From Fictibacillus aquaticus (GTDB lineage: Bacteria; Bacillota; Bacilli; Bacillales; Fictibacillaceae): a stretch of 64,000 nucleotides of DNA. A program made the position numbers and the translations under genes. Where the stretch lies: contig NZ_NOII01000021.1 in the NCBI RefSeq assembly GCF_002245695.1, positions 1 through 64,000 on the forward strand, in the 5' to 3' direction. A model generated the notes under the pieces. It searched no databases, had not been told where the DNA came from, and was given only the letters and a program-made list of their open reading frames with translations. Positions within the stretch are counted from its first letter, which is position 1. Each line of letters begins with the position of its first letter. This document shows positions 51,151-60,682 of this stretch, piece after piece.

Positions 51151-51323
51151 TAGCTTTAAGCCTCCTTTGGTATTTTGCTGCGTATTGTTATATAGCCCTA
51201 AAGTGATAACGATAAACAATCTAAAAAACTCCTTAAAAATTATTTTATTTTTTAGTGATCCAAAATAAAACTTCCTACGTTAGCTTTAATGAAAGAATAA
51301 TTTTTGAAAGGAAGGCGACAAAC

Positions 51324-51683
51324 ATGGCAAAGACATTTGTTAAAACGTTATCCATTATTTTTCTCGCTTTAGGTATTATTGGTTTTGTTTTCCCGATGGA
51401 GAGTATCTTTCACCTGACGCCCGTTCATAATATCGTCCACCTTGCTTCTGGTATCGTTGGACTGATCATGAGCAGTTCAGAAGCAAAAGCCGTATTATTC
51501 TCAAAAGTATTCGGCCTTGTCTATTTGCTAGTAGGTATACTTGGATTGTTCACGCATGAGTTTATGGGCATCATGTTCCTGGTAGCCGATAACATCCTGC
51601 ACTTTATTATCGCGTTTGCATCCCTGTATGTTGGATTCATTTACGGCGCTTCCAAATCCTCAAATAGAACAGTCTCACAGTAA
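51324..51683 (+). CDS. DUF4383-like four-span membrane protein
   Basis: A 119-residue protein with four membrane spans and the segments FHLTPVHNIVHLASGIVGL and NILHFIIAFASLYVG, typical of DUF4383 small membrane proteins of unknown function. I chose the ATG at 51324, with GAAAGGAAGG upstream; the frame opens 23 codons earlier in non-coding sequence. Bounded by a terminator. Confidence 0.8.
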   Translation: MAKTFVKTLSIIFLALGIIGFVFPMESIFHLTPVHNIVHLASGIVGLIMSSSEAKAVLFSKVFGLVYLLVGILGLFTHEFMGIMFLVADNILHFIIAFASLYVGFIYGASKSSNRTVSQ

Positions 51684-51693
51684 TAAAAATGAT

Positions 51694-51728
51694 AAAAACG
51701 AAGCCGTTATTTTAACGGCTTCGTTTTT
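51694..51728. terminator. bidirectional terminator between DUF4383 and VOC genes
   Basis: AAAACGAAGCCGTT...AACGGCTTCGTTTT. Confidence 0.85.
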
Positions 51729-51737
51729 TAATGGCTT

Positions 51738-52091
51738 TTAGCATTTACATATCATCAACATATTACCGTCAGGATCTCTGAAGTTAAAATAATGGCCATG
51801 CTGAATATCATTGATCACGTCCATCCCCTTCTGTTTCATGAACAGGTAAGCATCTTCAATGTTTTCCGTATTAAAGTGAAACAGCGGGATCTGCACTATC
51901 TTTTCCTCAGAATAAATTTTGCTGTCCAATACAAGGTTCGTTCCCTCTAGCGGAATCACATAAATGTGGCCGAACTGAACCTCTCCATCAGCTTCTATCC
52001 CAAGCAAATCACAGTACCAATCGCGTGCTGCCTCAATATTACTTACTGGCATGAAAACTGTTCCAATCTGAGCTAAAACAGGACTGTTCAT
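51738..52091 (-). CDS. VOC (glyoxalase/bleomycin resistance) family protein
   Basis: A 117-residue vicinal-oxygen-chelate protein of one domain, made of two beta-alpha-beta-beta-beta modules: VFMPVSNIEAARDWYCDLLGIE and HGHYFNFRDPDGNMLMICKC. Such proteins bind metals or sequester antibiotics, and the substrate cannot be told. I chose the ATG at 52091 after AGGGTGAGG; a GTG three codons earlier is possible. Confidence 0.82.
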   Translation of the reverse strand: MNSPVLAQIGTVFMPVSNIEAARDWYCDLLGIEADGEVQFGHIYVIPLEGTNLVLDSKIYSEEKIVQIPLFHFNTENIEDAYLFMKQKGMDVINDIQHGHYFNFRDPDGNMLMICKC

Positions 52092-52131
52092 AAACCTCAC
52101 CCTTTTATTTTTTTTTGGCAGCTAGATATTA

Positions 52132-52310
52132 AAGAACTCAAAGAAGCGGTTGATCTTCGTTTCAGGTGCACGCTTTCCGCGGGGCAGGCGGTGAGCCCCT
52201 TTGCCGCTTTGCGTCCTAAAGGGTCTCACCTTCCCGCTCGTCCCGCAGGAGTCGGCACCTTACACTACGATCAACTTTATCAATGAAGGATTCAAGATGA
52301 TTATGAATTT
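52132..52310 (+). repeat. GC-rich hairpin element, copy R6 (short form)
   Basis: Core 52149-52275, with the CCCTTT/AAAGGG stem. It lies upstream of the VOC gene in a 650-base gap that otherwise holds only a doubtful small reading frame. Confidence 0.8.
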
Positions 52311-52419
52311 GTGATGTTAAAGTAAGCTAAGGCAATTAAACATAGATTTAAAGCAATACTTAAGGAGTAGGCATTGTAGCATAGCTGGCTGAGCAGTGCA
52401 CAATACCATTGAACCGATT

Positions 52420-52641
52420 TCAAGATTGCTCACATGAACGAATATTGTATTGATTTGGTTCTTTATCGGACTGTTTATTTCTACCCGCTCCTTGTGTCTT
52501 TAAGAAGAAAAAACTGCCATGATCCCCCGAACTGAACAACAATTCAGCCAGTTGAATTTCTTGCTGAACTTGTAATCGCCCAGAGAACTTCTTCTCTTCA
52601 AATAAACTTCCATATAAACGGTCAATCTCCTCTTTCTTCAT
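52420..52641 (-). CDS. doubtful small hypothetical protein
   Basis: A 73-residue frame beginning MKKEEIDRLYGSLFEEKKFS. The first 50 residues look protein-like and helical; the rest is polar and low in hydrophobics. No convincing ribosome-binding site, though a TATAAT box lies about 35 bases upstream on the minus strand. It may be a remnant. Confidence 0.3.
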   Translation of the reverse strand: MKKEEIDRLYGSLFEEKKFSGRLQVQQEIQLAELLFSSGDHGSFFFLKTQGAGRNKQSDKEPNQYNIRSCEQS

Positions 52642-52748
52642 AACTTCTTCATAACTGCTAATTATAATGAACAAGTAAAGAGTTTTGTCTCATTTTTAAC
52701 TCTTTATAATCTAAGCATTTTAATAAGGTCGACTAGGAGGTTCTTGAT

Positions 52749-53327
52749 ATGAACAAAAAGGCATTTGGCTCTGTATTTCTTGCACTTTCCTTACTTCTCG
52801 CTGCATGTGGGAACAATGAAAAAGGAATGGATGAAAAAAAAAAGAAACACGAAGACGCTGAGCAAGATCATGGATCAATGGATCATGGTGAAATGAATCA
52901 CTCCGGTTCAGGGGATGTTCCGAAAGGACTTGAGAAGGCAAAAAATCCTGAGTTTAAAGTTGGCAGTACAGCAGTAATAAACGCCGACCATATGGCAGGA
53001 ATGGACGGAGCAAAAGCAACGATTTCCGGTGCATTTGATACAACCGTCTACACTGTTACCTATACACCGACAACAGGCGGTGAAAAAGTCACTGACCACA
53101 AATGGGTCATCCATGAAGAACTGAAGGATGCTGGTGATCAGCCTTTAAAACCGGGTTCAGAAGTAACTCTTGATGCAGATCATATGAAAGGCATGAAGGG
53201 AGCAAAAGCAGTAATCGACTCTGCTGAACAGACAACGGTTTACATGGTAGATTATACACCGACCACAGGCGGAAAAAAGGTCAAGAATCATAAATGGGTG
53301 ACAGAGAGCGAATTGTCAGCTGAATAA
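52749..53327 (+). CDS. YdhK-like lipoprotein with tandem DUF1541 domains
   Basis: A 192-residue secreted lipoprotein. A signal peptide ends at the lipobox LLAACG (Cys near residue 20). A Lys/Glu-rich spacer and a short His/Met-rich stretch (DHGSMDHGEMNHS) follow, then two copies of the DUF1541 domain (VINADHMAGMDGAKATISG... and VTLDADHMKGMKGAKAVID..., each ending in TPTTGGxKVxxHKWV). The same plan is seen in B. subtilis YdhK. The His/Met content suggests copper or other metal binding, which is inference. TAGGAGG lies 8 bases before the ATG. Confidence 0.87.
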   Translation: MNKKAFGSVFLALSLLLAACGNNEKGMDEKKKKHEDAEQDHGSMDHGEMNHSGSGDVPKGLEKAKNPEFKVGSTAVINADHMAGMDGAKATISGAFDTTVYTVTYTPTTGGEKVTDHKWVIHEELKDAGDQPLKPGSEVTLDADHMKGMKGAKAVIDSAEQTTVYMVDYTPTTGGKKVKNHKWVTESELSAE

Positions 53328-53329
53328 AA

Positions 53330-53378
53330 AACGTTAAAGAAAGCTCTGTCGTTACTAGACAGAGCTTTCTTTAACGTT
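53330..53378. terminator. perfect 21-base-pair hairpin between ydhK-like and GNAT genes
   Basis: Arms AACGTTAAAGAAAGCTCTGTC and its exact complement (53358-53378) around a 7-base loop, between two converging genes. No long T run outside the stem; likely a bidirectional terminator. Confidence 0.7.
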
Positions 53379-53382
53379 AGCC

Positions 53383-53958
53383 TTATCCTTGGAGGCTTTC
53401 CTTCATTTTTAACCATAATCTTTTTTTCAAAACATAATGATTTTCTATGTATCTTTCTCCGTATTTTGAGAATTCCCTTTCCACTGAGTCTGTTAAAACA
53501 AACCCTGCTTTCTCCATGGAAAGGCATGAATTTCGATTGTTTTCCCATGCCTGCGCGTAGATTTCATCAACTTCTAATACGTGAAATGCATAATCATATA
53601 CAAGCTTCCGTGCTTCTTTCGTATATCCCTTTCTCCAATAGGTTTTATCTATTCTCTGTGCTTCCGCAGAGATAATTTTTTTACCGTCTATAATAGCCGG
53701 AGCAATCCAATAGGTCCCGATAAACTGATTTGTTTCATTTTTAATTAGCGCCCATGCAATTAATCCTTCTAAATCACGATATTTTTTCAATTCATTATGA
53801 GCTTCCTCTTCATTTTTAAAAATCTTGTTCCCCGTCCATAGATGCATATCTGCTTCTTTGAACATCTTATAAAAATCCCTTTTATCTTTTTCAGGGTCGA
53901 TCTTTCGTAAGGTAACCTTGTCCCCTGCTAAAGTGGGTGATTCTTTCATGTATTGCAT
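53383..53958 (-). CDS. GNAT family N-acetyltransferase (RimJ-like)
   Basis: A 191-residue acetyltransferase of the RimJ/RimL type: VTLRKIDPEKDKRDFYKMF at the start, RIDKTYWRKGYTKEARKLVYDYAF as the acetyl-CoA region, and ENNRNSCLSMEKAGFVLTD. Such enzymes acetylate ribosomal proteins or small amines; the substrate is unknown. AAGGGA lies 6 bases before the ATG. AT-richer than its neighbours. Confidence 0.82.
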   Translation of the reverse strand: MQYMKESPTLAGDKVTLRKIDPEKDKRDFYKMFKEADMHLWTGNKIFKNEEEAHNELKKYRDLEGLIAWALIKNETNQFIGTYWIAPAIIDGKKIISAEAQRIDKTYWRKGYTKEARKLVYDYAFHVLEVDEIYAQAWENNRNSCLSMEKAGFVLTDSVEREFSKYGERYIENHYVLKKRLWLKMKESLQG

Positions 53959-54002
53959 GTTTGTTCCCTTTTCTCATTCTTGAGCATTCTCATTTCAAAC
54001 GA

Positions 54003-54049
54003 AAAAACACACACTTTAAAGCTTCAACTGATGCTCAAAAGTGTGTGCT
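54003..54049 (-). terminator. terminator after glmS
   Basis: Minus strand GCACACACTTT...AAAGTGTGTGT followed by TTTTTC. Confidence 0.8.
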
Positions 54050-54069
54050 ATTAAAATCATATTTGTTTT

Positions 54070-55872
54070 TTACTCAACTGTAACTGACTTCGCAAGGTTA
54101 CGCGGCTTATCTACGTCACAGTCGCGGTGAAGCGCTGCGTAGTAAGAGATGAGCTGCAATGGCAGTACAGATACGAGCGGTGTCAAGTATTCGTGAACCG
54201 CTGGAAGTACGATGCGGTCTTCTTCATCCTGCATTCCATCCATAGAGATGATGCAAGTGTAAGCGCCGCGTGCTGCAACTTCTTTTACGTTTCCGCGGAT
54301 GCTCAAGTTTACGTGCTCTTGCGTTGCAAGCGCGATTACTGGAGTTCCTTCTTCAATAAGCGCGATTGTTCCGTGCTTAAGCTCTCCACCGGCAAATCCT
54401 TCTGCCTGGATGTAAGAGATTTCTTTCAGCTTAAGTGCTCCTTCTAGACATACATAGAAGTCAGCAGAACGGCCGATGAAGAAGCAGTTGCGGGAAACCG
54501 CCAAGTATTCACGTGCGATGTTTTCCATCTGCTCTTTTTGGTTGCAAAGTGTTTCCATCGCATTCGCAACGATTGCAAGCTCCTGCATCGGGTTGAAATC
54601 AAGCTCGATGCCTTTCGCGTGTGCAGAGTCAACAGCAAGGATAGCAAGAACAGCGATCTGAGCTGTGTATGCTTTTGTTGATGCAACCGCAATTTCAGGA
54701 CCAGCATAAAGGTTCAGCGTGTAGTTCGCTTCACGTGAAAGCGTGGATCCTGGAACGTTTGTGATCGTTAATGCTTTGTGGCCAAGTTTCTTAATTTCAA
54801 CGAGTACGGCACGGCTGTCAGCTGTTTCACCGGACTGTGAGATAAAGATGAACAATGGCTTTTTGCTTAGAAGCGGCATGTTGTACACGAATTCAGAAGC
54901 GATGTGCACTTCAACCGGAATCTCTGCGATATTTTCGATCAGCTGCTTGCCGACAAGACCAGCGTGGTAAGACGTTCCACATGCCACGATGTATACACGG
55001 TCAGCGTCAGTCATTGCTTTGCGGATGTCGTCATCAAGCTTAAGCTTGCCGTTTTCGTTCTGGTATTTATTGATGATGTTACGCATTACGAATGGCTGCT
55101 CGTCAATTTCTTTTAACATGAAGTGAGGGTACGTTCCCTTTTCGATGTCGCTCGCATCAAGCTCAGCTGTGTACGGTGCGCGTTCTACAGTTTCGCCGTC
55201 AAGCGTAAGAATTGTGTAGCCGTCTTTTGTTAAAATAACTACTTCTTTGTCATTAAGCTCAACATACTGGTCAGTTTGAGAAAGCATCGCCATAGCGTCA
55301 CTTGCTACAACGTTAAAGCCTTCGCCAAGTCCGACGAGAAGCGGGCTCTTGTTCTTTCCAACATAGATGGTTTCCGGGTTTTCGTTATCAAGAAGAGCGA
55401 TGGCATAAGAACCTTTCAGGTCAGAAAGAGTTTGGCGGAATGCCGCTTCTACTTCCATGCCTTCATTTACGAATTTCTCAACAAGCTGAACGATGATTTC
55501 TGTATCTGTATCAGAAACAAACGTTACGCCAGCAAGCTGCTGTTTCTTGATCTGTTCGTAGTTCTCGATAACTCCGTTGTGAACGAGCGTAAAGCGGCTC
55601 GTTGTGCTTTGATGCGGGTGAGAATTCACTTTGCTTGGCTTGCCGTGTGTCGCCCAGCGGGTATGTCCGATCCCGATCGGAGCTTCAACAGAAAGATCCA
55701 CACTTTCGCGAAGGTTCGCGATGCGGCCTTTTTCCTTGAACACGTGCACGCCTTCTTCGTTCAATACTGCGATACCTGCTGAGTCGTAGCCGCGGTACTC
55801 AAGCTTTTCAAGACCGCGCAGCAAGATTTCTTTCGCATCTGTATTTCCAATATAACCAACAATTCCGCACAT
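54070..55872 (-). CDS. glmS: glutamine-fructose-6-phosphate aminotransferase
   Basis: A 600-residue enzyme making glucosamine-6-phosphate, the first step towards UDP-N-acetylglucosamine. The N-terminal glutaminase has its catalytic cysteine right after the start (MCGIVGYIG); two SIS sugar-isomerase domains follow ([30 protein letters not shown]), ending KSVTVE. The ATG at 55872 has GGGAGG 8 bases upstream. The frame remains open 46 codons further, but that part is the glmS ribozyme. Expression is therefore controlled by self-cleavage of its mRNA. Confidence 0.96.
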   Translation of the reverse strand: MCGIVGYIGNTDAKEILLRGLEKLEYRGYDSAGIAVLNEEGVHVFKEKGRIANLRESVDLSVEAPIGIGHTRWATHGKPSKVNSHPHQSTTSRFTLVHNGVIENYEQIKKQQLAGVTFVSDTDTEIIVQLVEKFVNEGMEVEAAFRQTLSDLKGSYAIALLDNENPETIYVGKNKSPLLVGLGEGFNVVASDAMAMLSQTDQYVELNDKEVVILTKDGYTILTLDGETVERAPYTAELDASDIEKGTYPHFMLKEIDEQPFVMRNIINKYQNENGKLKLDDDIRKAMTDADRVYIVACGTSYHAGLVGKQLIENIAEIPVEVHIASEFVYNMPLLSKKPLFIFISQSGETADSRAVLVEIKKLGHKALTITNVPGSTLSREANYTLNLYAGPEIAVASTKAYTAQIAVLAILAVDSAHAKGIELDFNPMQELAIVANAMETLCNQKEQMENIAREYLAVSRNCFFIGRSADFYVCLEGALKLKEISYIQAEGFAGGELKHGTIALIEEGTPVIALATQEHVNLSIRGNVKEVAARGAYTCIISMDGMQDEEDRIVLPAVHEYLTPLVSVLPLQLISYYAALHRDCDVDKPRNLAKSVTVE

Positions 55873-55959
55873 AATTAAATATCCTCCCTTAGATAAAAGC
55901 TCACCACTAATGAGCAAATCAGGGCAGGGCCGGGAGCAGGGCTCCACAGCCCCACCTAT

Positions 55960-56135
55960 GTCTGTATCGTTTTTTTTGATCGGTGCTGCTGCCTTTGTAC
56001 AGGAAGTCACCTTGCCTGGTTTAAGCTGCAGCTTGCGGGCTGATCAATCCCGAGAGGCATCCGCCGAAAGTTCGATAACCTCTATCCTCGTCAACTGCTT
56101 GTTTTCGTCCGATAAGCAGTTCAGGCGCTTGGTAA
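55960..56135 (-). ncRNA. glmS ribozyme-riboswitch
   Basis: The minus strand carries the conserved core of the self-cleaving glmS RNA: AGCGCC at the cleavage site (scission expected between 56129 and 56128), GACGAGG, GAGGTTATCGAA and TTTCGGCGGATGCCTC. It lies about 90-260 bases upstream of the glmS start. Glucosamine-6-phosphate triggers cleavage and mRNA decay. The 3' limit is approximate. Confidence 0.9.
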
Positions 56136-56186
56136 ATAAATTGGCTCTGCCTTTCTCCTTTCCCTCTTTAGAGTAAGAACAAACCA

Positions 56187-56215
56187 ATATTACACGGATT
56201 TTTTTCACCCGTCAA
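56187..56215 (-). promoter_or_regulatory. glmS promoter (SigA type)
   Basis: Minus strand -35 TTGACG (56210-56215), 17-base spacer, -10 TAATAT (56187-56192). It starts a leader that runs into the ribozyme about 50 bases downstream. Confidence 0.75.
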
Positions 56216-56265
56216 TTTATTTTAACAAAAAAAGACAGAAAACCCGTTTACAGGTGATTCTTATA

Positions 56266-56313
56266 TAAAAAGCTATGCAAAAGCGGCCTGCTTGGTGAGC
56301 CGCTTATGCATAG
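56266..56313 (-). terminator. terminator after glmM
   Basis: Minus strand CTATGCATAAGCGGC...GCCGCTTTTGCATAG followed by CTTTTT. It separates the cdaA-cdaR-glmM operon from glmS. Confidence 0.8.
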
Positions 56314-56355
56314 GTTTCGTGCCCTTTTTCTTTCTTTGGGGAGAGAGCTGCAGAT

Positions 56356-57696
56356 TTATACTAATTCTTTTTTGACAACCTCTGCGATTTGGTCTGCATA
56401 CTTCCCGCAAAGTTCTTCGGAAGGCGCTTCTACCATGACACGGACAAGAGGTTCTGTTCCGGAAGGACGGACGAGGACACGGCCGTTTCCGTTCATTTCC
56501 GCTTCTACTTCGTCAATGGCACTCTTAATTGTTTCGTTGCCGTCAAGCTTTGTTTTGTCAGCTACTTTCACATTGATCAGCAGCTGCGGGAACTTCTTCA
56601 TTTCAGCCGCAAGCTCAGAAAGAGGCTTGCCTGATGCCTTCACGAAGCTTGCCAGCTGGATCGCTGACAGCATTCCGTCACCCGTTGTCGAGTAATCAAG
56701 GAAAATGATATGTCCTGACTGTTCGCCCCCAAGGTTGTAGTTGCCTTTTCTCATCTCTTCCATTACATAGCGGTCGCCTACCCCAGTCTGCGCAGACTTG
56801 ATGCCCGCTTCTTCAATCCCTTTATAGAAACCAAGGTTGCTCATAACTGTCGATACTACTGTATCTTCGTTTAGTCTTCCCTGTTCTTTTAAATATTTTG
56901 CACAGATGAACATGATCTGGTCGCCATCTACGATATTTCCTTTTTCATCAACCGCGATCAGTCTGTCGCCGTCTCCATCGAATGCAAGACCCATGTGAGC
57001 ACTCTTCTCTACAACAAGTGCAGCGAGCTGTTCAGGGTGTGTGCTTCCAACGCCTTCATTGATGTTCAGTCCATTCGGATTATTACCCATAGTGAATAGA
57101 TCCGCTTCTAAGTCAGCGAAAAGGTGCACTGCATGAGATGATGTTGCACCATGTGCGCAGTCCAAAGCGATTTTCATGCCTGAAAGATCTCCCTGGAGAG
57201 AATGTTTCAGGAACTGCAGATACTTCTGTCCGCCTTCGAAATAGTCGCTCACAGAACCAAGATCTCCGCCGACAGGGCGCGGCAGTTCGTCTGTTTCTTT
57301 CTCTAAAAGCGCCTCGATCTCCGCTTCCTGAGCATCAAGAAGCTTGAAGCCGTCGTGGCCGAAAAATTTAATTCCATTGTCTGCAACAGGATTGTGAGAT
57401 GCTGAGATCATGACACCAGCCTGTGCACCGAGAGCTTTTGTCAGGAAAGCTACGCCTGGTGTTGAAATAACTCCAAGACGCATCACTTCAGCGCCGATTG
57501 AAAGCAGCCCTGCAACAAGCGCTCCTTCAAGCATCTGGCCGGAAATACGAGTATCACGCCCGATCAGCACTTTTGGCTTGTCGCTTTCTTTTGTTAATAC
57601 ATATCCTCCAAACCTTCCCAGCTTAAATGCCAGTTCAGGTGTTAATTCTGCGTTTGCTACTCCACGTACTCCATCCGTTCCAAAAAATTTACCCAT
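56356..57696 (-). CDS. glmM: phosphoglucosamine mutase
   Basis: A 446-residue alpha-D-phosphohexomutase converting glucosamine-6-phosphate to glucosamine-1-phosphate. The phosphoserine is Ser100 in MISASHNP, the metal loop is FDGDGDR and the sugar loop GEQSGH; the phosphate-binding end is [14 protein letters not shown]. Its start overlaps the cdaR stop. GlmM is known to bind and inhibit CdaA, and the three genes form a conserved operon. Confidence 0.96.
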   Translation of the reverse strand: MGKFFGTDGVRGVANAELTPELAFKLGRFGGYVLTKESDKPKVLIGRDTRISGQMLEGALVAGLLSIGAEVMRLGVISTPGVAFLTKALGAQAGVMISASHNPVADNGIKFFGHDGFKLLDAQEAEIEALLEKETDELPRPVGGDLGSVSDYFEGGQKYLQFLKHSLQGDLSGMKIALDCAHGATSSHAVHLFADLEADLFTMGNNPNGLNINEGVGSTHPEQLAALVVEKSAHMGLAFDGDGDRLIAVDEKGNIVDGDQIMFICAKYLKEQGRLNEDTVVSTVMSNLGFYKGIEEAGIKSAQTGVGDRYVMEEMRKGNYNLGGEQSGHIIFLDYSTTGDGMLSAIQLASFVKASGKPLSELAAEMKKFPQLLINVKVADKTKLDGNETIKSAIDEVEAEMNGNGRVLVRPSGTEPLVRVMVEAPSEELCGKYADQIAEVVKKELV

Positions 57697-59018
57697 TAAT
57701 CTATTCTCTCCTTCAGCTGTTGGCTCGTTGATTCGTTATTTTTGTTCGTATCCTCTGTCCCTGATGTTTCGGACGTGCTCGTTTCTGATGTTAATGATAC
57801 CGTTGCTTCAAGCATCGGATCTTCTAGCAAGACTCCAGCAGGCTTCTTCCAGGCAATCTTTATCGCGTGCTCGCCATCTTCCAGGCTGCTCACATCAAGA
57901 ATAGCCTGTAAGTCTGAAGCTTCAAGCTGGTCCAGAACTTCTTTCTTTCCAGTTACGGTAATATCCGTAAACCCGCTGCCAGGATTCAATATATCCGCTT
58001 CCTGGCCTTCAGCAAGGCCTTCTATCGTAAGCGGGATCTCTTTAAAAGTCCTGCTGACTTCCGTTTCTTCTACATCGACCTCAACGGTAACTCTGTCAGC
58101 TGATACTTTAACGCCTTCTGGAATTATCAGCTCTGCTTCATAAGATGTGTCTTCCGTAACCTTGCTTAAATCAATCTCCATCGCATGAATTTCATCGATT
58201 TCATCAAGCAGTGACTGTGGACCGGTCAGGCTGACATCTCCCGGCTTTACCGAGATTCCATTTAGTCTCAATCCTTCCGGAAGCTCACCTTTTTGTTTTA
58301 CAGAAACCGATACGTTTTTCTTCGGCTTGTTGATCGGCACTTTAACCTTTGCGGTTTCAGGATTGATTGCTACATCCACGACTTCACCCTGGCTGTTATA
58401 TGCCTTTAGAGGCACACTCGTTTCAATCGTTTCGGTCGCTTTCCCTACATCCACAAATCCAGTAATAAAGGATATGTCGTTAATCATCTCTTCGGCACCT
58501 GTCAGCTTAACTGTCCGCGGGCTGAATTCCGTTTCACCCGGAGAGTAGCCGGATGGCAGCTTGCGGATATTTTTCAGGTCGATGTTAACCGGCACTTCCT
58601 TCGTAATTTTCTTGTGCAGCGTGACATCTACATATGTTGGCTCTACGCTTGCCTTCAGACCTTTTGGCAGGTTTCGAATCTGAACCTTTACTTTTTTTGA
58701 TCCTGCCTTTTGCTTTGTTAAATCAATATATACTTCAAAAGCACGATCTACTTTTGTTGTCTTTGTAATCAGGCTTGCCGGGCCGCTCAGCTTCACATCA
58801 ACCGAGGCCGGCATATCGGTTAGTACATAATTTTGCTGGTCAAAATATGGAACGATGCTGATATCATTTAACGTTTCGCTCTTTTTAGATGACATCGTCC
58901 ATAACAGCTTATTAGCGTTGTCTTCCTCCGTTTCCATGCTGACACCCATCGCGAGCAACAGTGCGAGGAAGAACGCAATGACTTTTACAAACCAGTTTGA
59001 GTTCAGAAGCTTATCCAT
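57696..59018 (-). CDS. cdaR: CdaR (YbbR), regulator of c-di-AMP synthesis
   Basis: A 440-residue protein with an N-terminal membrane anchor (residues 8-28, [18 protein letters not shown]), four extracellular YbbR repeats (recurring [22 protein letters not shown] and ITVTGKKE motifs) and a Ser/Thr-rich tail. It interacts with CdaA across the membrane and modulates its cyclase. Overlaps cdaA by eight bases and glmM by one base. Confidence 0.95.
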   Translation of the reverse strand: MDKLLNSNWFVKVIAFFLALLLAMGVSMETEEDNANKLLWTMSSKKSETLNDISIVPYFDQQNYVLTDMPASVDVKLSGPASLITKTTKVDRAFEVYIDLTKQKAGSKKVKVQIRNLPKGLKASVEPTYVDVTLHKKITKEVPVNIDLKNIRKLPSGYSPGETEFSPRTVKLTGAEEMINDISFITGFVDVGKATETIETSVPLKAYNSQGEVVDVAINPETAKVKVPINKPKKNVSVSVKQKGELPEGLRLNGISVKPGDVSLTGPQSLLDEIDEIHAMEIDLSKVTEDTSYEAELIIPEGVKVSADRVTVEVDVEETEVSRTFKEIPLTIEGLAEGQEADILNPGSGFTDITVTGKKEVLDQLEASDLQAILDVSSLEDGEHAIKIAWKKPAGVLLEDPMLEATVSLTSETSTSETSGTEDTNKNNESTSQQLKERID

Positions 59019-59835
59019 TTTTCTTCCCCCTCCAGTTCCAGCGGGATGAAGATGCAGGCTTATTGGATATGATCAGCTCTGCGTTCAGCAGGTTTTTCAG
59101 GGATTCCTCATCAAGGTTTCGATAGATCTCACCGTTCTTTGTCAACGAAATCGTGCCTGTTTCTTCTGACACGACAACCGTAACGGCATCTGTCACTTCA
59201 CTTACACCGATTGCCGCCCTGTGACGCGTTCCGAGTTCTTTTGAGATAAAAGGACTCTCCGTCAGCGGCAGATAGCAGCCTGCAGCGAATATTTGGTTGG
59301 ATTTCACAATCACTGCTCCGTCATGAAGCGGCGTGTTTGGTACGAAAATATTCGTCAGCAGCTCCGATGTTAGCTTTGCATTCATCGGGATGCCGGTTTC
59401 AACGTATTCATTCAGACCTGTTTCTCTTTCAATGGAAATGATCGCACCAATTCGTCTTTTAGCCATATAGCTAGTGGATTTGGTGATCGCTGCGATGGAC
59501 TTCTCCATCTCTTCTTCCTCTGGCATACCTGCCCTTGAAAAGAAGCGGCCTCGTCCAAGCTGTTCCAAAGCACGTCTAAGCTCAGGCTGGAATATGATGA
59601 TGATGGCCAGCAGACCATAAGTGATCGCCTTGTCCATGAGCCATTCCAGCGTTTTCAAATTGAAGGCACTGCTTAAAAACCAGACCAAAATAATAACGGT
59701 GATTCCCTTAAGAAGCTGAACCGCTTTTGTGCCTCTTATGAGCATGATCAATTTATAGATGACATACGTCACCAGTAGGATATCAATTATTTGAGTTAAG
59801 TAGCTGTATATTTCTCCGTCTCTGATTGCCAGCAT
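59011..59835 (-). CDS. cdaA: diadenylate cyclase CdaA
   Basis: A 274-residue membrane enzyme making cyclic di-AMP, which controls potassium and osmotic balance. Three N-terminal membrane spans are followed by a DAC domain with its catalytic DGA (PLHDGAVIV) and RHR (GTRHRAAIG) motifs. First gene of cdaA-cdaR-glmM. A palindromic element (P4) and the rsiW terminator lie upstream. Confidence 0.96.
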   Translation of the reverse strand: MLAIRDGEIYSYLTQIIDILLVTYVIYKLIMLIRGTKAVQLLKGITVIILVWFLSSAFNLKTLEWLMDKAITYGLLAIIIIFQPELRRALEQLGRGRFFSRAGMPEEEEMEKSIAAITKSTSYMAKRRIGAIISIERETGLNEYVETGIPMNAKLTSELLTNIFVPNTPLHDGAVIVKSNQIFAAGCYLPLTESPFISKELGTRHRAAIGVSEVTDAVTVVVSEETGTISLTKNGEIYRNLDEESLKNLLNAELIISNKPASSSRWNWRGKKNG

Positions 59836-59930
59836 GACAACCCTCCCTCTCGGGTAAGTTCAAAAAAAGAATTCAATAACTGTTCTATTATATCATAACC
59901 ATAAATTTCATATCATCCATACTAAGCCCG

Positions 59931-59967
59931 CCTCTATTGGGGTCCGGTACCATCAGCCAATAGAGGT
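59931..59967. repeat. short inverted repeat overlapping P4
   Basis: CCTCTATTGG (59931-59940) and CCAATAGAGG (59958-59967). It shares its left part with palindrome P4, so the two hairpins exclude one another. Confidence 0.7.
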
Positions 59968-60006
59968 TGATTTTCTTAAAGATTATAATGTATGGTACCG
60001 GACCCC
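59939..60006. repeat. palindromic element P4 (GGGGTCCGGTAC family)
   Basis: Perfect 15-base inverted arms GGGGTCCGGTACCAT (59939-59953) and complement (59992-60006) around a 38-base loop, between rsiW and cdaA. Confidence 0.88.
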
Positions 60007-60014
60007 TCAGTCTT

Positions 60015-60671
60015 TTACATAGAAAAAAGCCCCGGCTCTGATCCGCGGCTTTCTGATTTCATTAATTCTTCAGCGCCTGTTGTAATGGATTTTAGCTTAT
60101 ACCATATCCATTCGACAACAGCACCGATTTCTTTACTGTCCCCTGTTACTTCTCCTGCAGATGCCAAATATTGATTGCCTTTTACTACAGTCACATCGCC
60201 TTCTACACGGCCTTCAATCCTCACATCTGCGTTTTCGACAACGAGGTCGCCTTTAATCACTTCTCCTTTAGGAACGGTGACTGTATTATCCTTTTCATTA
60301 ATTACTACGTTGCCCTCGCCTTTTATAACCGCAATATCCTGCTGATTAAAGAGCGCCGTCACTGATGCAGCCATAAACAGTACAAACACAGCTGCAGCTG
60401 TAAGGAGCGGATGTCTTTTCATCCATGTCTGCAAGTGAAACTTTCTTTTCTGATGCGGCAGGGAGCTCATCACAGCTGCTGTAAAGCCCACTGGCGCCTT
60501 TATATCAGATGACTGGAGTTCTTCGATCAAGAAGCTTACTGCTTCGTACTCTGACCTGCACACACCGCACTCGTTCAAGTGTGCATGAAACTGATCCGCT
60601 TCTGCTGCATCAGCCTCGCCGTCCATCACTTTATTCATTAGCTCATCATAATACTCTTTCTCGCAGCCCAT
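60015..60671 (-). CDS. rsiW: anti-sigma-W factor RsiW
   Basis: A 218-residue membrane anti-sigma factor. The N-terminal zinc anti-sigma motif is His31-x3-Cys35-x2-Cys38 (HLNECGVC), followed by a membrane span (LLTAAAVFVLFMAA) and an extracellular part with DNTVTVPKGEVIKGDLVVEN like B. subtilis RsiW. Regulated proteolysis frees SigW under envelope stress. I chose the ATG at 60671 with GAGGTG 7 bases upstream; another ATG is two codons earlier. Follows sigW by about 11 bases. Confidence 0.92.
   Translation of the reverse strand: MGCEKEYYDELMNKVMDGEADAAEADQFHAHLNECGVCRSEYEAVSFLIEELQSSDIKAPVGFTAAVMSSLPHQKRKFHLQTWMKRHPLLTAAAVFVLFMAASVTALFNQQDIAVIKGEGNVVINEKDNTVTVPKGEVIKGDLVVENADVRIEGRVEGDVTVVKGNQYLASAGEVTGDSKEIGAVVEWIWYKLKSITTGAEELMKSESRGSEPGLFSM
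60023..60053 (-). terminator. terminator of the sigW-rsiW operon
   Basis: Minus strand AAAGCCGCGG...CCGGGGCTTTTTTC, overlapping the last codons of rsiW. Confidence 0.75.
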
Positions 60672-60682
60672 CAACATTCACC

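Noticed and set aside
55873-56010. 46 extra N-terminal codons of glmS
   Set aside because: This stretch lies between the ribozyme and gene; GlmS must begin with the catalytic Met-Cys, and the strong ribosome-binding site is at 55880.
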